Positions 1-13,560 are shown, numbered from the stretch's first letter. The stretch: DNA of 64,000 nucleotides from Trichoplax sp. H2 (GCA_003344405.1 NOWV01000149.1:1-64000), one strand, 5' to 3'. Notes: generated from the sequence alone by a model not told the origin. Numbers and translations are program-made.

Positions 1-2945
1 GTATTTTACGTTAAACACTAAGTTGGATAATTCTTCTTTATTTCACGATATACTGCATTTATATACTGTTCCTCAATAGTTCATGAGTCATAGTTAATAC
101 AATTAACCTCGGAATCATTTACTGAATTAAATATTAATTTTAGCTACTGCTCCCTTAATGCAGACAACAGTATTTACGAACATAGACATATAATGACTAA
201 TACAGAATAGTCAGATTACGATATGTCCTATCACGGAACATTTCCATGATAATTTACAGTCTACCATAAGTAAATTACAATCACAATGATTCGAACTGTA
301 AGCAGATGATTTGCATTCCCTATTATAACTATTATAATTTCAGTATGTGTATAAGTGTCACTGTCATAAAAAATCAGTGCTATATTAAAATACAGTATAT
401 CCAAATTAGAAGTTAACTAAATAAGGATAGTCTAACAGAATTATCCTAACATAGTTATTTCTACTGTAATACAGTATTTAACACTGTAACAAGTGGCAAG
501 ATAAATCGTTCACGAATGTTATAAAAGGATGGTGAAAGACATTCCAATTCTAACCATATATTAAGGTAAAAATATTTCAGATACGGTAGCTAATCGTGGC
601 TCTATAGTAAATCCTAAACTAAAATCGCTTTAAATAGTAAGTATTAGATTAATCAACTAGGGAATAATGAAAGAAAATTTCTTTAGTGGTCCTCAGATTA
701 ACTTCTTATAACTGCATCGATTGATTTCGTCAGTTAAAATGACAATACACAATAAAATTGAAAATGATCTAATTGCTATAGAATTTGATCTGACTTTTAG
801 TTCTTATAGATGCGATACGAAATATTTAATATGATGATATAAAATAAAATTCTAAATGATCTAAATATTGGAGAAAGTGGTTCGATTTTTAATTGCTATT
901 GATGAAATATAGAATATTTAGGCTTCAGTAAATATATTCGGTAGCAATTTATAAATTAACGTATTTTATGGTTTCTTGTTGAAAAAAACGAAGACGAAAC
1001 CTTGAAATTAAAGCTTAACTATGCAACTAGAAGACTAAATAGAATTTCGATCATCTTGGTCTTCCAAATTCTTTATAATTCTACAAATAGTCATAGAAAT
1101 TAAACTTGTAAATAATCTAAGTATATAGCAATGCCATTATTGATGCCCATGGCAAAGGATCTAAATAAAATGTTAAGATAGGGCTAATTCTAGAGTAGAT
1201 ATCAAATATAAATAATTAATACCAGAATGCATTGTCATAAATACTATTAGGATATAGTTAATTTTCAAAGTTAAACTGCTGAATACAAAATTGTGGAATA
1301 ACAATCGTCTGCCAGTAATTCACTTATTTGTACCGTGAAACTGCATATTGAAGTCATAGTTTATCGAATATAAACTACTTAGCTAATCATGAAATCCAGA
1401 TGCTTAGAACAGAATAGATGCTATCCTATTTTTCCAATACATGATGTAATACTTAAATATCAATTATCGTTATGAAAGTGCCATAACAAGTGCAATAAAT
1501 TTTATCAGCTGCTAATACAACACCGCATCACGAAAGATTTAATTGTAGCATTGCCTAAGTGCATGTTCTAAATACGAACTACTAGTATTATGCATTAATT
1601 CAGTTTGAATGATTTTACTACAAGTTTAAAAACAATTGTCATCCAGAATGTAATGTTGTTACGTATACTATAGGCTGCAGAGATATAACTTTAAACACTA
1701 AAGTTAGACTAATTTTGCACATCTTCACCATATGAATACGGTCCACTACATGTTTTTCATGAGTGATACGCAATAATTATATCTATCATTTGTTATGACA
1801 CCCAAGTAGCTATATTATTGTGCCTATGGCAACTAGCCTTCTAATCTTTCAAGAAATATTTCAATATTGAATATGATTAGAATCAATATTAGGGAATCGT
1901 TGTCATCAACATATAGCAAAATACGAGTAGTGTAGGCTGTAAACAAATTAATAAAAGAAATTTTGAAACATAACGTCCAGTAACCCATTAATCGTACTAT
2001 TTGTCTGCTACTAATAGTTTGTGTGAAAGGAATAGAAAACTACCTGAAACAAGTATGCATAGAAATTAGTAGGAGCGATTTACTTTCAGTTAATTCTAAA
2101 AAAACTAGTTGGAGTACTTGTCTTCGTGATTTAGAAATAATTGTCATTCCATAACCACTCTAGTAATATGCTAACCATTAAATAGCGGTAAACACTTTTA
2201 CATATGATCTCAAAATTCAACGTCAAAGGCTACCCGAGACTACGTCTGCTATAATAATCTTTGATCATGTTTTAGAAAATCGCCCATTATAAGCTATAGA
2301 GTAGCTAACTAATTACTTCTCGCCCATTGTTAGCGTGTCAATTACTTACTTATATTTCTATAGAGCATTATTATGTCCTTTAATCATGTTCTATTTAGCA
2401 ATTTGCATGATGAAACCTTTGTGAAGAAGATAAAGCCTTAGATACTATTATTGCCTTGGCCTTTGTCATTGTTGTGTAAAATGCTATTTATTTGCCGTTT
2501 ACGTCAAAATCTTTCTAACATCTTCGATTGTATTGACATACGAGACTTACACGCTATTCTAGCGTTAGCCTTGCCTTTAGTCCCATTAGATAAATTACTG
2601 GACGCGTAAATTAAGATTTATATAGCCCGCTGCGAGCTTTACAATTGTTGTAGACCCCAAGATATCTAATTTCAAACAACTAGCAAATACACAACTATTC
2701 ATAGCGATTTCTTAAAAGTAGAGAATAACATAACCTAAATACATCAAAATTCAAGAAAACAACAACATTTAACTTTGGCAACCATATTATAATTCTAGGC
2801 AAACATAAAATTACAAGATCAAAACTACCTGTTGTACTTTAACGGCAAATAGGCTACTTCACGACTTTGTTACGCTATTCCCCTCACTACTGATCATGCT
2901 AACAATCAAAAAAGATCGTAACACAAAATAATAACTACGTGTAAA
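1..2945. other. AT-rich non-coding stretch
   Basis: No open frame of convincing length or family match was found on either strand. The DNA is AT-rich and holds only short runs and scattered direct repeats, such as a repeated tcgcccatt near 2280 and 2322. It probably includes the upstream region of the first GPCR gene, but no promoter element could be named. Confidence 0.5.
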
Positions 2946-3938
2946 ATGACGACAAAGTTTATTTATCCCGTGGACAAAACGATTATTTGGAGTACAATCA
3001 GTGGGATCACCATTTTAACCAACTCGTATATGTTAATCTTAATATGTCGGAAAAATAGATTATGGTCGTCGATTAACGCCATCTTGGCAAGCATGTTTAC
3101 TGCTGGTATATTATTTGGATCTATCTATTTAATACCTAGATTTGCCTATGGAAATTTGATGGAATTAGGTTCATTTTGCCACCTCGTAATCTCGTTTGGT
3201 CAAGCATTAAGTGTCATTTTTATGTTACATCAGTGTTTAGTATGTCTAGACCGTTATTTGGCAGTTCTTTCCCCACTTAAATATCGTCTATATACTGACA
3301 ATAAAATCGTAATTACGGTTGTCTTATTGATCTGGTTACTAGCTTTTACTGGTGCTTCTATTCCATTAATGACATTTAGCCCAATTCAAGGACCAATTTG
3401 TAATCTAACAACGCAACATGTGGAGGCTGAAACAGTATTTTTATTTACGTTGTTGGGTGCATTATTTTTTCTACCTTTACTGGTTATATTGATAACTTAC
3501 GCTCACATTATTCATATTTTTAACCATCGTGATCCTTTAGTTTTACCTGTACATCAAAATAGTACAAAATTAAGCTTCTTACAGAAAAATCGTAAACTAG
3601 TAATGAATGTTGCTATTATAACATCAGTATTAATTGTAATGTGGTGCCCTTATGTTACAATTGTTTTAATATATAGGGTTAAAACAAGCTATTCTCCTTT
3701 TGAACTGACAGTTATAAACATTGTTCAGTATTTCGCTTTCAGTTATCCTGCAGTATCGCCACTACTTTATGCCTATAACATGAAGAGTTTAAGACGGGAA
3801 GTTATTAAAGATTACAACGCTTTCTGTTGCAACAGACAACGTCGACGAGTGCATACTGAATTATCAATACGTCAGTCCAATATATCTAATGTTAATCATA
3901 CAAATTTAGCGAGAAAGTTTCCTCCAGAATTAGATTAA
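2946..3938 (+). CDS. class A (rhodopsin-like) GPCR, single exon
   Basis: This is a seven-pass plasma-membrane receptor of 330 residues with no intron; the ligand is unknown. An intact DRY motif (D102-R103-Y104) follows TM3, and a tryptophan at 130 fits W4.50. Cys78 and Cys152 can form the usual TM3-ECL2 disulfide. TM6 carries W233-C-P235, a CWxP variant, and TM7 ends in SPLLY (271-275) in place of NPxxY. The usual TM2 aspartate is not evident. The N-terminus is very short and has no signal peptide; the tail has two cysteines (294, 295) that could be palmitoylated. It is the first of four such genes on this strand. The family call is firm; the subfamily cannot be set by eye. Confidence 0.94.
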   Translation: MTTKFIYPVDKTIIWSTISGITILTNSYMLILICRKNRLWSSINAILASMFTAGILFGSIYLIPRFAYGNLMELGSFCHLVISFGQALSVIFMLHQCLVCLDRYLAVLSPLKYRLYTDNKIVITVVLLIWLLAFTGASIPLMTFSPIQGPICNLTTQHVEAETVFLFTLLGALFFLPLLVILITYAHIIHIFNHRDPLVLPVHQNSTKLSFLQKNRKLVMNVAIITSVLIVMWCPYVTIVLIYRVKTSYSPFELTVINIVQYFAFSYPAVSPLLYAYNMKSLRREVIKDYNAFCCNRQRRRVHTELSIRQSNISNVNHTNLARKFPPELD

Positions 3939-5550
3939 CTGATTTTTAGTATTTACTGTAACAAAATGTTACAATCTCATCATTATAAATTTTATTACGT
4001 AAAGGTTATTAAAAAAATTGAAAGATTAAGATGTAAGACATCAATAACTCTTGTTATTTTCAGCAGTTGGTCTCCATTTTATCCTTGATTTAAACTTATA
4101 AATTAAATTAATTGTACCTTTACGTTCGTAATAACTCAATTGTTTAATTACAATGCTAAAAGAGCAATAGCCATTTTTAACATAGAATGTATTAAATCAC
4201 GGTTGAAGCATCATATCATATCATTATCTCTTTGCGTGTAAAAATTTATGTTACAATTTTTCTTCTAATTTCCACTTTCATGAGCGAAATATTTATGATT
4301 CATTATTAAAATTCGACTATATCATGGTGATTACTCAGAATGATCAGAAAATAATTTTAAGTAGAGGATACTTGATATGACTGAAAACTGTGTAGAGCGT
4401 AATACCACGAGAACAAAGCCTTACTTGTCGCTATCTTACGTTGCGATCAATTAGATTAAGAGGAATTTGCCACTTTTAATAAGTTATTGTAGTAACTACT
4501 ATATTAACAAGGATTCTTATACGAGTATTTACCATTTACAGGTATTTATCACTGTTTTATTAATCTCAATCTTATTCTAGATTATTCAGGATAATGATGA
4601 TTTAATAAATGATTCATTAAGACATAAGATAGTATAGCACATATATCGAAGCATGATCAAAATTTCTTCGCACTTTAATGTATCAGATAGCTATATGCTA
4701 TAAGATTTTCTATATTATTTAGCAAGCTAGGCTTAGCATAAAAAATTGAAAATAGTTATTTATTCTTATTTTAATTACATATTTACTTATACACTATCCA
4801 AACAGTCATATACATGCAGATATACTAGCATACATATGTTAGAATGACAATAAGAAAACCAATTAGTTTGCTAACTTATAAAACCTAACAGTGAATTTGC
4901 AAAAGCACTTCCAATACCGTACAAATGATCAACTAATTAATCGTATAACTGTAGGATCTTTTAAACAAAAAATTCAAGAAAATAGTAAAAGATACACGAT
5001 ATCAAATTGTCACTTATCTCGACTACAAAATAGCAGTAGTTGTTAAGAGTACCTCTACAAGCCTTGATTAATTATTTATAATAAGCTGTAAGCGCTAATA
5101 CAGAAATATTAGGAGCTATTTACAGCTCTAAAATTAATTTTATCCATAATATTGGCAATATATGAGCTGACTATAGCGCTCTGTAATAAGCTTGCTTCAT
5201 TACAGAAATTGCATTTGAAGACGCTAATGCTAGTTATAGAAAAACTAGATTTTAATTTTAGGTTTCTAATAGTTAACCGCAATTTACGTAGAAAATTGTT
5301 TTAAGTGCTATAGTTTCGTCTGTCGTGAATATACTAAAAAACTAATTGCGTATTTACACATAGTAATAGTTCTTATAATATTTACTCACATTCAAATTAA
5401 ATTAGCAAAAAAGTCTGCTAATTTTATGTGGTTAATCGAAATAGTATGGTTTTATATGCTGGGCATATTTCTAACTCTACATTTTTGGTCCAATTGAAGT
5501 TTTAATAGCCTCGATATGATTTAAAAAAGTATTATTTTGCCTATTAAAAA
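3939..5550. other. AT-rich spacer between GPCR genes
   Basis: This is the 3' side of the first receptor gene. No open frame or known RNA gene was recognised; the sequence is AT-rich with many stops in all frames. Confidence 0.45.
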
Positions 5551-5676
5551 TTATGAAAAACAGGCTGCGATAGCATTATCAATGGCAGCGTAAAGGTCGT
5601 ATGTTTCAGCAGCAGCTGGAAAATCCATAATACTTAGAACCCGAATCCAGCAATAAGGAAATTTCTTCTTATTGGA
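5551..5676 (-). other. possible terminal exon or gene remnant, phosphorylase-like
   Basis: On the minus strand an open frame of about 41 codons ends at a TAA (5553-5551). Its composition is protein-like and Ala-rich, unlike the surrounding DNA. The segment with IRVLSIMDF and then YAAIDNAIAA loosely recalls the C-terminal strand and helix of PNP/UDP nucleoside phosphorylase-like domains. A second minus frame just upstream also looks coding and ends at a stop, so a frameshifted remnant is possible. No neighbouring exons were found. The evidence is weak. Confidence 0.13.
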
Positions 5677-8363
5677 TCATTTCCTTTTGCTTTTTCAAGG
5701 GCAATCAGGTTTCACTCTCTGATTCTAATTGTATAATTGGCAAGATATAGCTGTGTAGCTGGAAAGCATTCAGTAATTAATTGTTTATAAATTGTAAATT
5801 TTGCTGTCATAATTAAGATTATCAGGTTGTTAGATTGTCAGGATAGACATTGATAGAGGTGAGATGAACCAAACTTATGCAATATAGTGAAATGTACGCG
5901 AAACTGTAGTTCTTGTTATATTTATGAAAAGATACTTTATTATAAGTAGTGAGATAAGTCAAGCTATCATAAATATGAAGTGCCGCACTGTAATAAGAAC
6001 TCAAAGAAGAATATTCGAGGCCTAATAAGTGCTTTTAATACGACGTCGAACGAGTAACTGATTCTTAATTTGAAATTCATTAGAAAAAATATAAACAGAA
6101 TGCAGTAGCGGAATCGATAGAAAATAACCATAAATTAGGATTTTGGGAAAACATTTCAAAGCTTTATCCGCAATTATGTAGAGTGATTAAGCAATTTCTT
6201 TTGATATAATTAAAAATGTCTTTAAATTTAATTTCGTTAACTTTTTCAGAATGTAATTTTGCAGCAAAAGCTTACATTGCGTAAATAGTAAGGTATGAAT
6301 AACGAAATACTAGATATCATAAAATATCAAAGAAATATCTTACTAGAAGCAAATTTACAATTTATATTGATTAAGGATACAAGAAGATTATTACTGAATT
6401 TCAAACATAGATAGTAACTAACACATATTTTTATGAAACAATCCGAAAATAGTAATAGCGTCTAGGTACTAATTTTTTGTTATGGAAGTCAAATTTTTTG
6501 CATTGGATATAATTAGTACGTAAAAATAATTAGATCAAATCAAGTCTATCATTTGAGATTGACTTCGTAGTCAGAAATATAAATCGGCTGCTCCTAACTT
6601 AATCGCTTACGCTCAACGATTGCTTATACTTTCGTTTCATTATCTTGAATAAAATTGCAGTCTCAAACTGAATTAAGAAAGTTAAGTACATAGTCTAAAT
6701 TAACGTTTTGAGTGCAATTCTTTCCAAGAATAATACTAATAATAAAAATGTCCTTGACCTATTTAATGAAACTGTTCTCGCATACATATTTCAGTGGCCA
6801 TTAAAGGATATTAATAAGCTCTAAAATAAGCTTGTTTTAATTAACAGAGCATAAACAATTCTAGGTAGGTAATAGAAAACCATATCAACAGCTTTCAGTA
6901 GATTGGATCTGGAATTTGGTGATCAACATACTTTACTGCCAGTTCACCAGCTATAATTATAAGACATATTCCATTAATTATTTAAATTGCTTCTTTAATA
7001 TTTTTTGCTGGGTTATGAAACTTATATATACAAAGAAGATAACTGACATTTGACCTTCTCATACAAATTATTAGGAAGAATTTTTGTTTTATCCATTAGC
7101 GGCCGTGCATAATTTATTACTTTTAAACAGCAATGATCGCTGGGGGAAGCATAGCAATTGCTGCCTATTCTCTATATTTAATTAACGAATTTCTGCTGCA
7201 ACGTTTCTTTTCATGTATCTTTTTTTTGAATTAATCTATTTCCTGTTTATACATAAAAGGCAATGTGGAATAAACCAAATATTTTTAATAAAGTTAAATT
7301 TACGTCTATGTCTATTCCTATTGATTAAATAGGCGAAGTATCTTCTCAAATACAATGCCAAGAATAAAGTATGATTCGAGTACTTTTATTACAGTTTTAA
7401 ATATTTTTAAATTAAAACAACACATTTCTAACGCATATAAAATCATGAAACCGAAAATTTTGGCTATTTTCTGATAAAGCTCTACTACTTCCTACTAGAG
7501 TAACATTAATTAAACTTGTCAGCTGATGGCCAAATAATCTAACTTTTCAATTTGCAATTCAAAATTCATTTTTCGGCTTAAAATATTGATTTCTCATATA
7601 CTTTAGCATTATAGTTATTCTTTTAGTAGAATTTGTAGTCGGAATTCATTTTTTTATCTATTTCTAATCATTGTAAATAAATTAATATTTACGAATTTCC
7701 TTTCCAGCCCACTATAACATAATGTCTCTCAAAATCAGCCTATTGTTAAATCTAACTTACCTAATTAGTATTTGCATCTGCAAAGGTAAATTTACTCACC
7801 GTAAAATAGTGACTAGAAGAATAAAACTCTCAAGTTAATGTTTACCCTAGTGTCAATTGAAAATTGGTCACTATAAATAATTCGTCCTGGTAGACTACTG
7901 TCGTACATTTCAAAGAAAAGCTTATAAACGGTAATATTTTAAATTCTAATTATCTATTAGCTATAGCTATATCAATAAACGAGTTTGCAATAAATATTTT
8001 ATTTTTAACTAAGAGTTATGCATCTGCAAAGCGGCTGTTTATCCATTATTTAATATTTTATATTATCATTTAATGTCAAAGTAAAAAAGTAAAGTGAGTA
8101 TTATAAATTCAACTTTAATTCAAAGTTGTCAATCATAACTTATAGAACTTTAGCCATTAGATCACTTGAACCCTGGTACCATTCTGCAAAACCATATGAA
8201 AATTGAAAACATCGAATTATACCTTCACAATATCAATGATATCGAATAGTTTAACAGTAAATAATCGTGCAAAACTGAGCCGTTCTCAACCGAGTCTTAC
8301 CCTATTAAAGAACATAAAGTGGAAATATACAAGTTGAATAAAGTAATTGTCTGAACTTTTTAG
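5677..8363. other. AT-rich spacer
   Basis: There are short open stretches near 6570 and 7133, but none is longer than chance would give at this base composition. No repeat family or RNA gene was recognised. Confidence 0.4.
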
Positions 8364-8506
8364 CAGTTCTATCCCCAGTTCAAGACCAAAGAAAAAGGCG
8401 GCAGAGAATTATTGATTCAGCTGCTGAAAGCGAAAATTTTAATTATTACAAAATTGCTGCCACAACTGGTTTAATTTACATCACAATTACAATATTCTAT
8501 GTTTAA
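8364..8506 (+). other. possible orphan last exon
   Basis: After a plausible acceptor (ttttttag at 8363) a frame runs 46 codons to a TAA at 8504-8506. The peptide has a basic stretch (RKRRQRI), an acidic/serine segment and then a hydrophobic end that could span a membrane. No upstream exons with matching phase were found, and an open frame this long is not rare by chance in AT-rich DNA. The call rests on composition and the acceptor only. Confidence 0.15.
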
Positions 8507-8931
8507 AAACATAATGTAATCTAGATTAGCTCTCAGTCACTAATAGTATTGTTTATAATGAAAAATTTATATCAGAATAATTCATAATATAATATTACGA
8601 TTGGTTATGTACTTGTAATCGGATCTGGCTTATGCTCTAATCCTGCTTTATTTACTTCTTCGATAAGCCATTCCATCAGCATTAAAGTATCAGTAACGAA
8701 TTATCAGAAACAGAGAAGGTGAACGATATATTTACGATAAAATCTATATTCCATTCTAGCATCGTGTCTATAAAATATTATAATCAGCATTTTGTAGCAT
8801 TTAATATTACAAAATCTTATTTCAGTAAATAGTTTGTATAGATAGTAATTTCATTTTTTCTGTTGGTAGGAGGGTAGTTGATACAGCCTCAGCACTTTCT
8901 ACTTAAAAATTCTTGTTAAAGTAGCAATATA
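8507..8931. other. upstream region of second GPCR gene
   Basis: AT-rich with no gene seen. It presumably includes the promoter and 5' UTR of the receptor starting at 8932, but no element can be named. Confidence 0.4.
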
Positions 8932-9936
8932 ATGCAAGGGAACGAGGAGACAACAGCGAGCGCCCAATATATTCCTGTTGTCAATATAGCGGCAATGGTT
9001 ATTTGGATCGTTATTGGTGCTTCAGCAATTATCTGTAATGTTTTCGTTATTGTTATTATTCAGCGTAATAAGCGATTAAGATGCTTATCAATGTATAAAC
9101 TTATGACCAGTATGTTCGCCGGTAATTTGGTATTGGCAATTTTCTATGTATGCTTAAAATATGCTTTCCCATTTCATAATTTACTTAAAGTCTATTGTTC
9201 AGTATCCATATTATTAGCCATGGGAATGGCATTTAATACCGCTATTCATCATAGTGCGATTAGCATCGATCGCTATATTGCCGTTTCCAGACCGATTAAA
9301 TATCGCCGGTTAACTACTAGTCATGGTATTCGTTTAATTATTGCTATAATTTGGATGCTATCATTATTGATTGGATTTACGCCAGTATTAACCTATCGTC
9401 GAATTGATACCAATAAATGCTATGGCCTGGAAGATTATTCTACTTTTGACGCTAATCATTTTATGGCTATTACAGGGATCTTCTTTTTGGTACCGTTAGC
9501 TATTATTAGTTATTGCTACGTCAGAATTTATACTCTGATTAATAGGAGATGGAGAGTACGCTTTAATAGTGCTAATACTAAGTGTACATCACGTTTCCGT
9601 AAAAAAAATACCAAAATGGCTAAGCAGATGGCTGTTATGACTCTCGTTTATGCCGCTATGGGCTTCCCCTACACCGTAACAAGCGTCTTACATTATACTA
9701 AAGTATCGACTAATATTAATTTCACTTCAGCCTATTTCGTACCCAGAATCATCTTCTTCTTATATCCAACGGTATCAACCTTGTTATACTGCTATTATAT
9801 TAAAAGCTTAAGAGCTGCTATTATTATTGTCTTTAAGAAAAAACCGTCGCCTCAGTCTAGGGCAACAATATCGCTTGAAGCATCTTTAGCCTCTAGTAAC
9901 AGGATTTCTAGTAAGGTAAAGAAAAACATCAATTAA
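8932..9936 (+). CDS. class A (rhodopsin-like) GPCR, single exon
   Basis: A 334-residue receptor with seven hydrophobic segments and no intron; the ligand is unknown. Asn36 in TM1 fits N1.50, Cys89 and Cys163 fit the TM3-ECL2 disulfide, and DRY (113-115) and W141 (4.50) are intact. In TM6 the CWxP motif is reduced to GFP (244-246), so the toggle tryptophan is missing. In TM7 the NPxxY site reads STLLY (282-286), so both Asn and Pro are lost while Tyr is kept. The third loop and tail are basic and Ser-rich, as expected for G-protein and kinase contact. It is the second member of the tandem array. Confidence 0.94.
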   Translation: MQGNEETTASAQYIPVVNIAAMVIWIVIGASAIICNVFVIVIIQRNKRLRCLSMYKLMTSMFAGNLVLAIFYVCLKYAFPFHNLLKVYCSVSILLAMGMAFNTAIHHSAISIDRYIAVSRPIKYRRLTTSHGIRLIIAIIWMLSLLIGFTPVLTYRRIDTNKCYGLEDYSTFDANHFMAITGIFFLVPLAIISYCYVRIYTLINRRWRVRFNSANTKCTSRFRKKNTKMAKQMAVMTLVYAAMGFPYTVTSVLHYTKVSTNINFTSAYFVPRIIFFLYPTVSTLLYCYYIKSLRAAIIIVFKKKPSPQSRATISLEASLASSNRISSKVKKNIN

Positions 9937-11701
9937 ATTATTTATGACATAATATATCGGTTAGTCAAATTTCGGATGTAATACTTTCCTGCTGATGATA
10001 GCATATTTTCTCTGATTTATAAATAATTCTACAAACAGGTGATACCAGCGATTGGTAAAACCGTAACGAATGTAGAAACGGTCGACGATCAAGTTCGCTT
10101 CGCTGCATTTTAAGTTCCTATATGGTATGCAGGCATACGTACAAACGGCATGATTACAGAATTACAAGTTTGTAACAGATAGTTTATAATTAATGGGTCA
10201 TCAATTATATATTCAATAGTACTAATGCTCATGTAGATCTACAGATCTAAAATGTTGATTTTTTTTATAAATTTACGGACTAAATTGTCTTAACATATTA
10301 CTTTGAGAAGCAACAAAATTAATCCTAAATGATAAAACCGAATAGAGATTAAGCAATCTTGATTTATAAGAAAAAAATTTAATTTTATAATGCGATTCTC
10401 ATTTTACCTAATTTGATTGCAGGATATCTATCTCCTTTCTAGACCACTTAGTTTATTCAGAATAGGCTATCACAAATCGAATTAGACCACCTACATTTAA
10501 TACATGACGAGTACACCAAATTCGACCACATCGCAATCATAATATGAAGTACTTATTTTGTTATTTTTGGAAAAAACTATTTCATCTATAGTTGCCTAAG
10601 GCAACCGCTGCAGTTACTATGATGCTCACTAATAGCTATTTATTGCCAACGCGCTAACTATGACAAAGAAAATATAACAATAAAGCACTACATTATAAAA
10701 ATGATTCAAATAAAGCTTTAAAATACTTAAATGGCCATGTTCAAACAGTCGATGAACTAAAATATTGCGAAAAAATTCTAGCATAGTAATAAAGCGATGC
10801 TTTCTTGTACGGCTCTAAATTAGCCAACGTTATCGTTAGCACTTCCATTTACTTCTTCAAATGTTTTAATTCTTATTATACACTTTAATTTCACTACTAA
10901 TTGATAAAAATGACTTATTTGTTATCCAACAGAAAATTTATAAATGTACTTGTTATTCTAATTATTTAATAAATTTTGTCTTCAAATATGAACCTGAGTA
11001 TTTTAACTGGTGTGCAAAATACTTTCAACTTTATAGTAAGCACTTTCTAGACCCAAAAAAATATTGACTTTAATTTTTGTAGTATCTCCTATGCTTATAA
11101 CATAAGCTAAATACTCTTTTCCTGTATTAAAGTTGAAATATGGATTGATAATTATAGCCTTAGGAAGGCTTTTATCAGTAGTGATTTAATCACATTTGTG
11201 AATCGTTCTAACTTAAACTACACTTGCGGTAATTGCACGATTACAGTATGATTTGAGAAATGACAGGGTGCTTCATCAGGTATTAAAATAATTCATGTTC
11301 TGAAACCTCATTTAAATTTAAAACCTTCTTCACAAGCGATTAACCTTACTATTCTTTCGGATTGAAGAATTACGAATGATTCATCGTAATACTAACCATA
11401 CTAATTATAATCTTCCTAATGTTCAGCTTAATATTTATTAGCAGGTTATAATGAAAGGTGAATGAATCTGATTTTAGTTTAGCTACAGATCTGTTGGATC
11501 TTGTCATACGATTCTGATGAATCGTTGTACAGTATAATAGGAGTACCAACCACGTCACTAAAAATTAAAATTGTTACTTCTAGGCGCAGAATTATAGACA
11601 CTAGCTATTTTTATCAGACTGTACGAGTTTACTTGAGAATATCACTTCATTTTGTTGCAATGCTATGAATAAGATTATAGAAAGTTCTTAAGATTAAGTT
11701 T
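9937..11701. other. AT-rich spacer
   Basis: No gene was seen. A small perfect dyad (gttgcc-taa-ggcaac near 10592) could form a short hairpin. A 62-codon minus-strand open frame at 11370-11558 has no recognisable features and is treated as chance. Confidence 0.4.
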
Positions 11702-12235
11702 ACTCTATAATATTCTAGAATAGTCTCCGATAAATTTTGTTTCTTACGTATAATTAATTGAATATCCATCTATCAGCGGTCAGATTATCAAGTAATATCA
11801 ACCAAGTAATCTAGGATGATCCATGAAACAAATCATATCGCCGAATGGATAGGGCTATCCAATATTTTCATCATAAACTCTATAATATCTCAGAATGGTC
11901 GCCGACAAATAATGTTTGTTCTTTATGATCAATAAAGTATCAATCTATTATCCATCAGATCATCCAGCAATATCAATAATATAGTCTAGGATGACCTGCG
12001 AAACAAATCATATCGTCTAGTAGATATGATTACTTAATATTTTCATCATAACGTTTACTGTAAAAAGCACAATATCCTAGAATAGTCTCCGACTTGCATA
12101 TTTATTACTTATGATTAAGTAAGTATCAATTTATCGGCCTATAGATGACTCCAGTAATAATCATCGCGTATTATAAGATGATCTATGAATCATATTATAT
12201 CGATTAGATCATAGGATTATCCAATATTTGAATAA
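11702..12235. repeat. three-copy degenerate tandem repeat, about 180 bp unit
   Basis: Three successive copies begin near 11702, 11877 and 12066. Each carries, in the same order, a block like ctagaatagtctccga, a block like tatcaat, a block like aggatgatc, a block like gaaacaaatcatatcg, and an ending like ccaatattttcatcataa. The copies have diverged by substitutions and small indels. No coding frame persists across the copies. Function is unknown; it may be a decayed satellite or minisatellite. Confidence 0.8.
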
Positions 12236-13560
12236 CTTCTTTCTTTTGCTATCTATGTTGAACTGTTTATAACTACCAACATTATTAAGCTCTATTACTC
12301 ATAGCTGAAACTCTTAACGCAATGACAAATTATTTTATTTTTCGAACTATTTGAGATAGTCAGTCCTTGTTTCAAGTTGGATTCACAATCTCATTACCTA
12401 AAGTGAACGTTGAAGTAGCATTGTGAATTAATAATATCACAAAGCCACAGCAGTGATGTTACTAAATCAGATCAACTATCCTCTAAAAGGAGAGACTACA
12501 ATTACTATCGTACCTATCGGCATTATTAAATCTAACAGTAAGGATAACTAACATTAAAGGCGGAATATAAGTTCTCATCTTAAGTATCATCTGTTCATAA
12601 CTACATAATTCGCACGCAACTGAGGTTAATTTGTTATTCAAATTTGATCAGAATCACTAAAGGAATAGATGTAAAGTACGAATAAACATTATTATCAAAT
12701 CATCAGTTCATTGCAACTTATCTTATATGCAAGTAAACTTAATTGATTGATCAAATAAGACTGATACAACTGCAGTTTGAGATTAAACTACTAATAACTG
12801 CTATCATTGATTATTTGCCTAAGTTGTAGCAATTGATTTGGATTGAATAATAGTCTATGATCAAAAAGAATCATGATCTCTAATTACTGGACAATCAATC
12901 AGTATAGTTTATTTCATTGCAAAATAAAACTTAACACTCTTTTTATCCGGATTAAGTTAATAAAGATTCAATACAGATTACAAAACAGTAATTGTTTGTT
13001 AAATTAGACGTTTTTATGACTCATAATCTTTTATGCCTTAGTATTGTTTCGCCTTCTCTAAATGTTGCATGGAAACTGAATCACGATCAAAGATAGAAAT
13101 TTTGCGACATAAATTATTTTCATTTTTAGCATTTAACGCCATCTCTACGTAGATTGATTCTTCATGAATGTCTTTGATGGATGCTATGATTGGTTATTGA
13201 TGTAATTCTAACCATCGTCAATCTTCTATAGATACTTTACGAAAACATTAACCTTTACTTAAGACTTTTAGTAAACAATTTTGAATAACGCTATCTGTTG
13301 CCTCTTTCCTTTGTTTAAAAACTCAAAGAAAATTTGACGATAAATGGTTATTTTCGCGCAAAAAAAAAATCGATTCCAGCCTATGAGAAACAGTTGCTAG
13401 ATCAAATTACATTCGAATATGATAAACCTTAATTTAAGACCGTGTCGAAGTCAATAAAAGAATATCCAATAAGACCGGCGTTCGCTTTGCTGATGCTTCT
13501 TTGTTTACTATGGCCAAATTAAAATGTCAATCCAACTTTGTTGGTAACCAAGAGAGCCTC
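12236..13560. other. AT-rich spacer
   Basis: No gene, RNA or clear repeat was seen between the 180 bp repeat block and the two-copy repeat that follows. Confidence 0.4.

Noticed and set aside
5822-6004. 60-codon minus-strand frame
   Set aside because: Tyr/Ser-rich AT-driven peptide with no start context, domain or splice signals.
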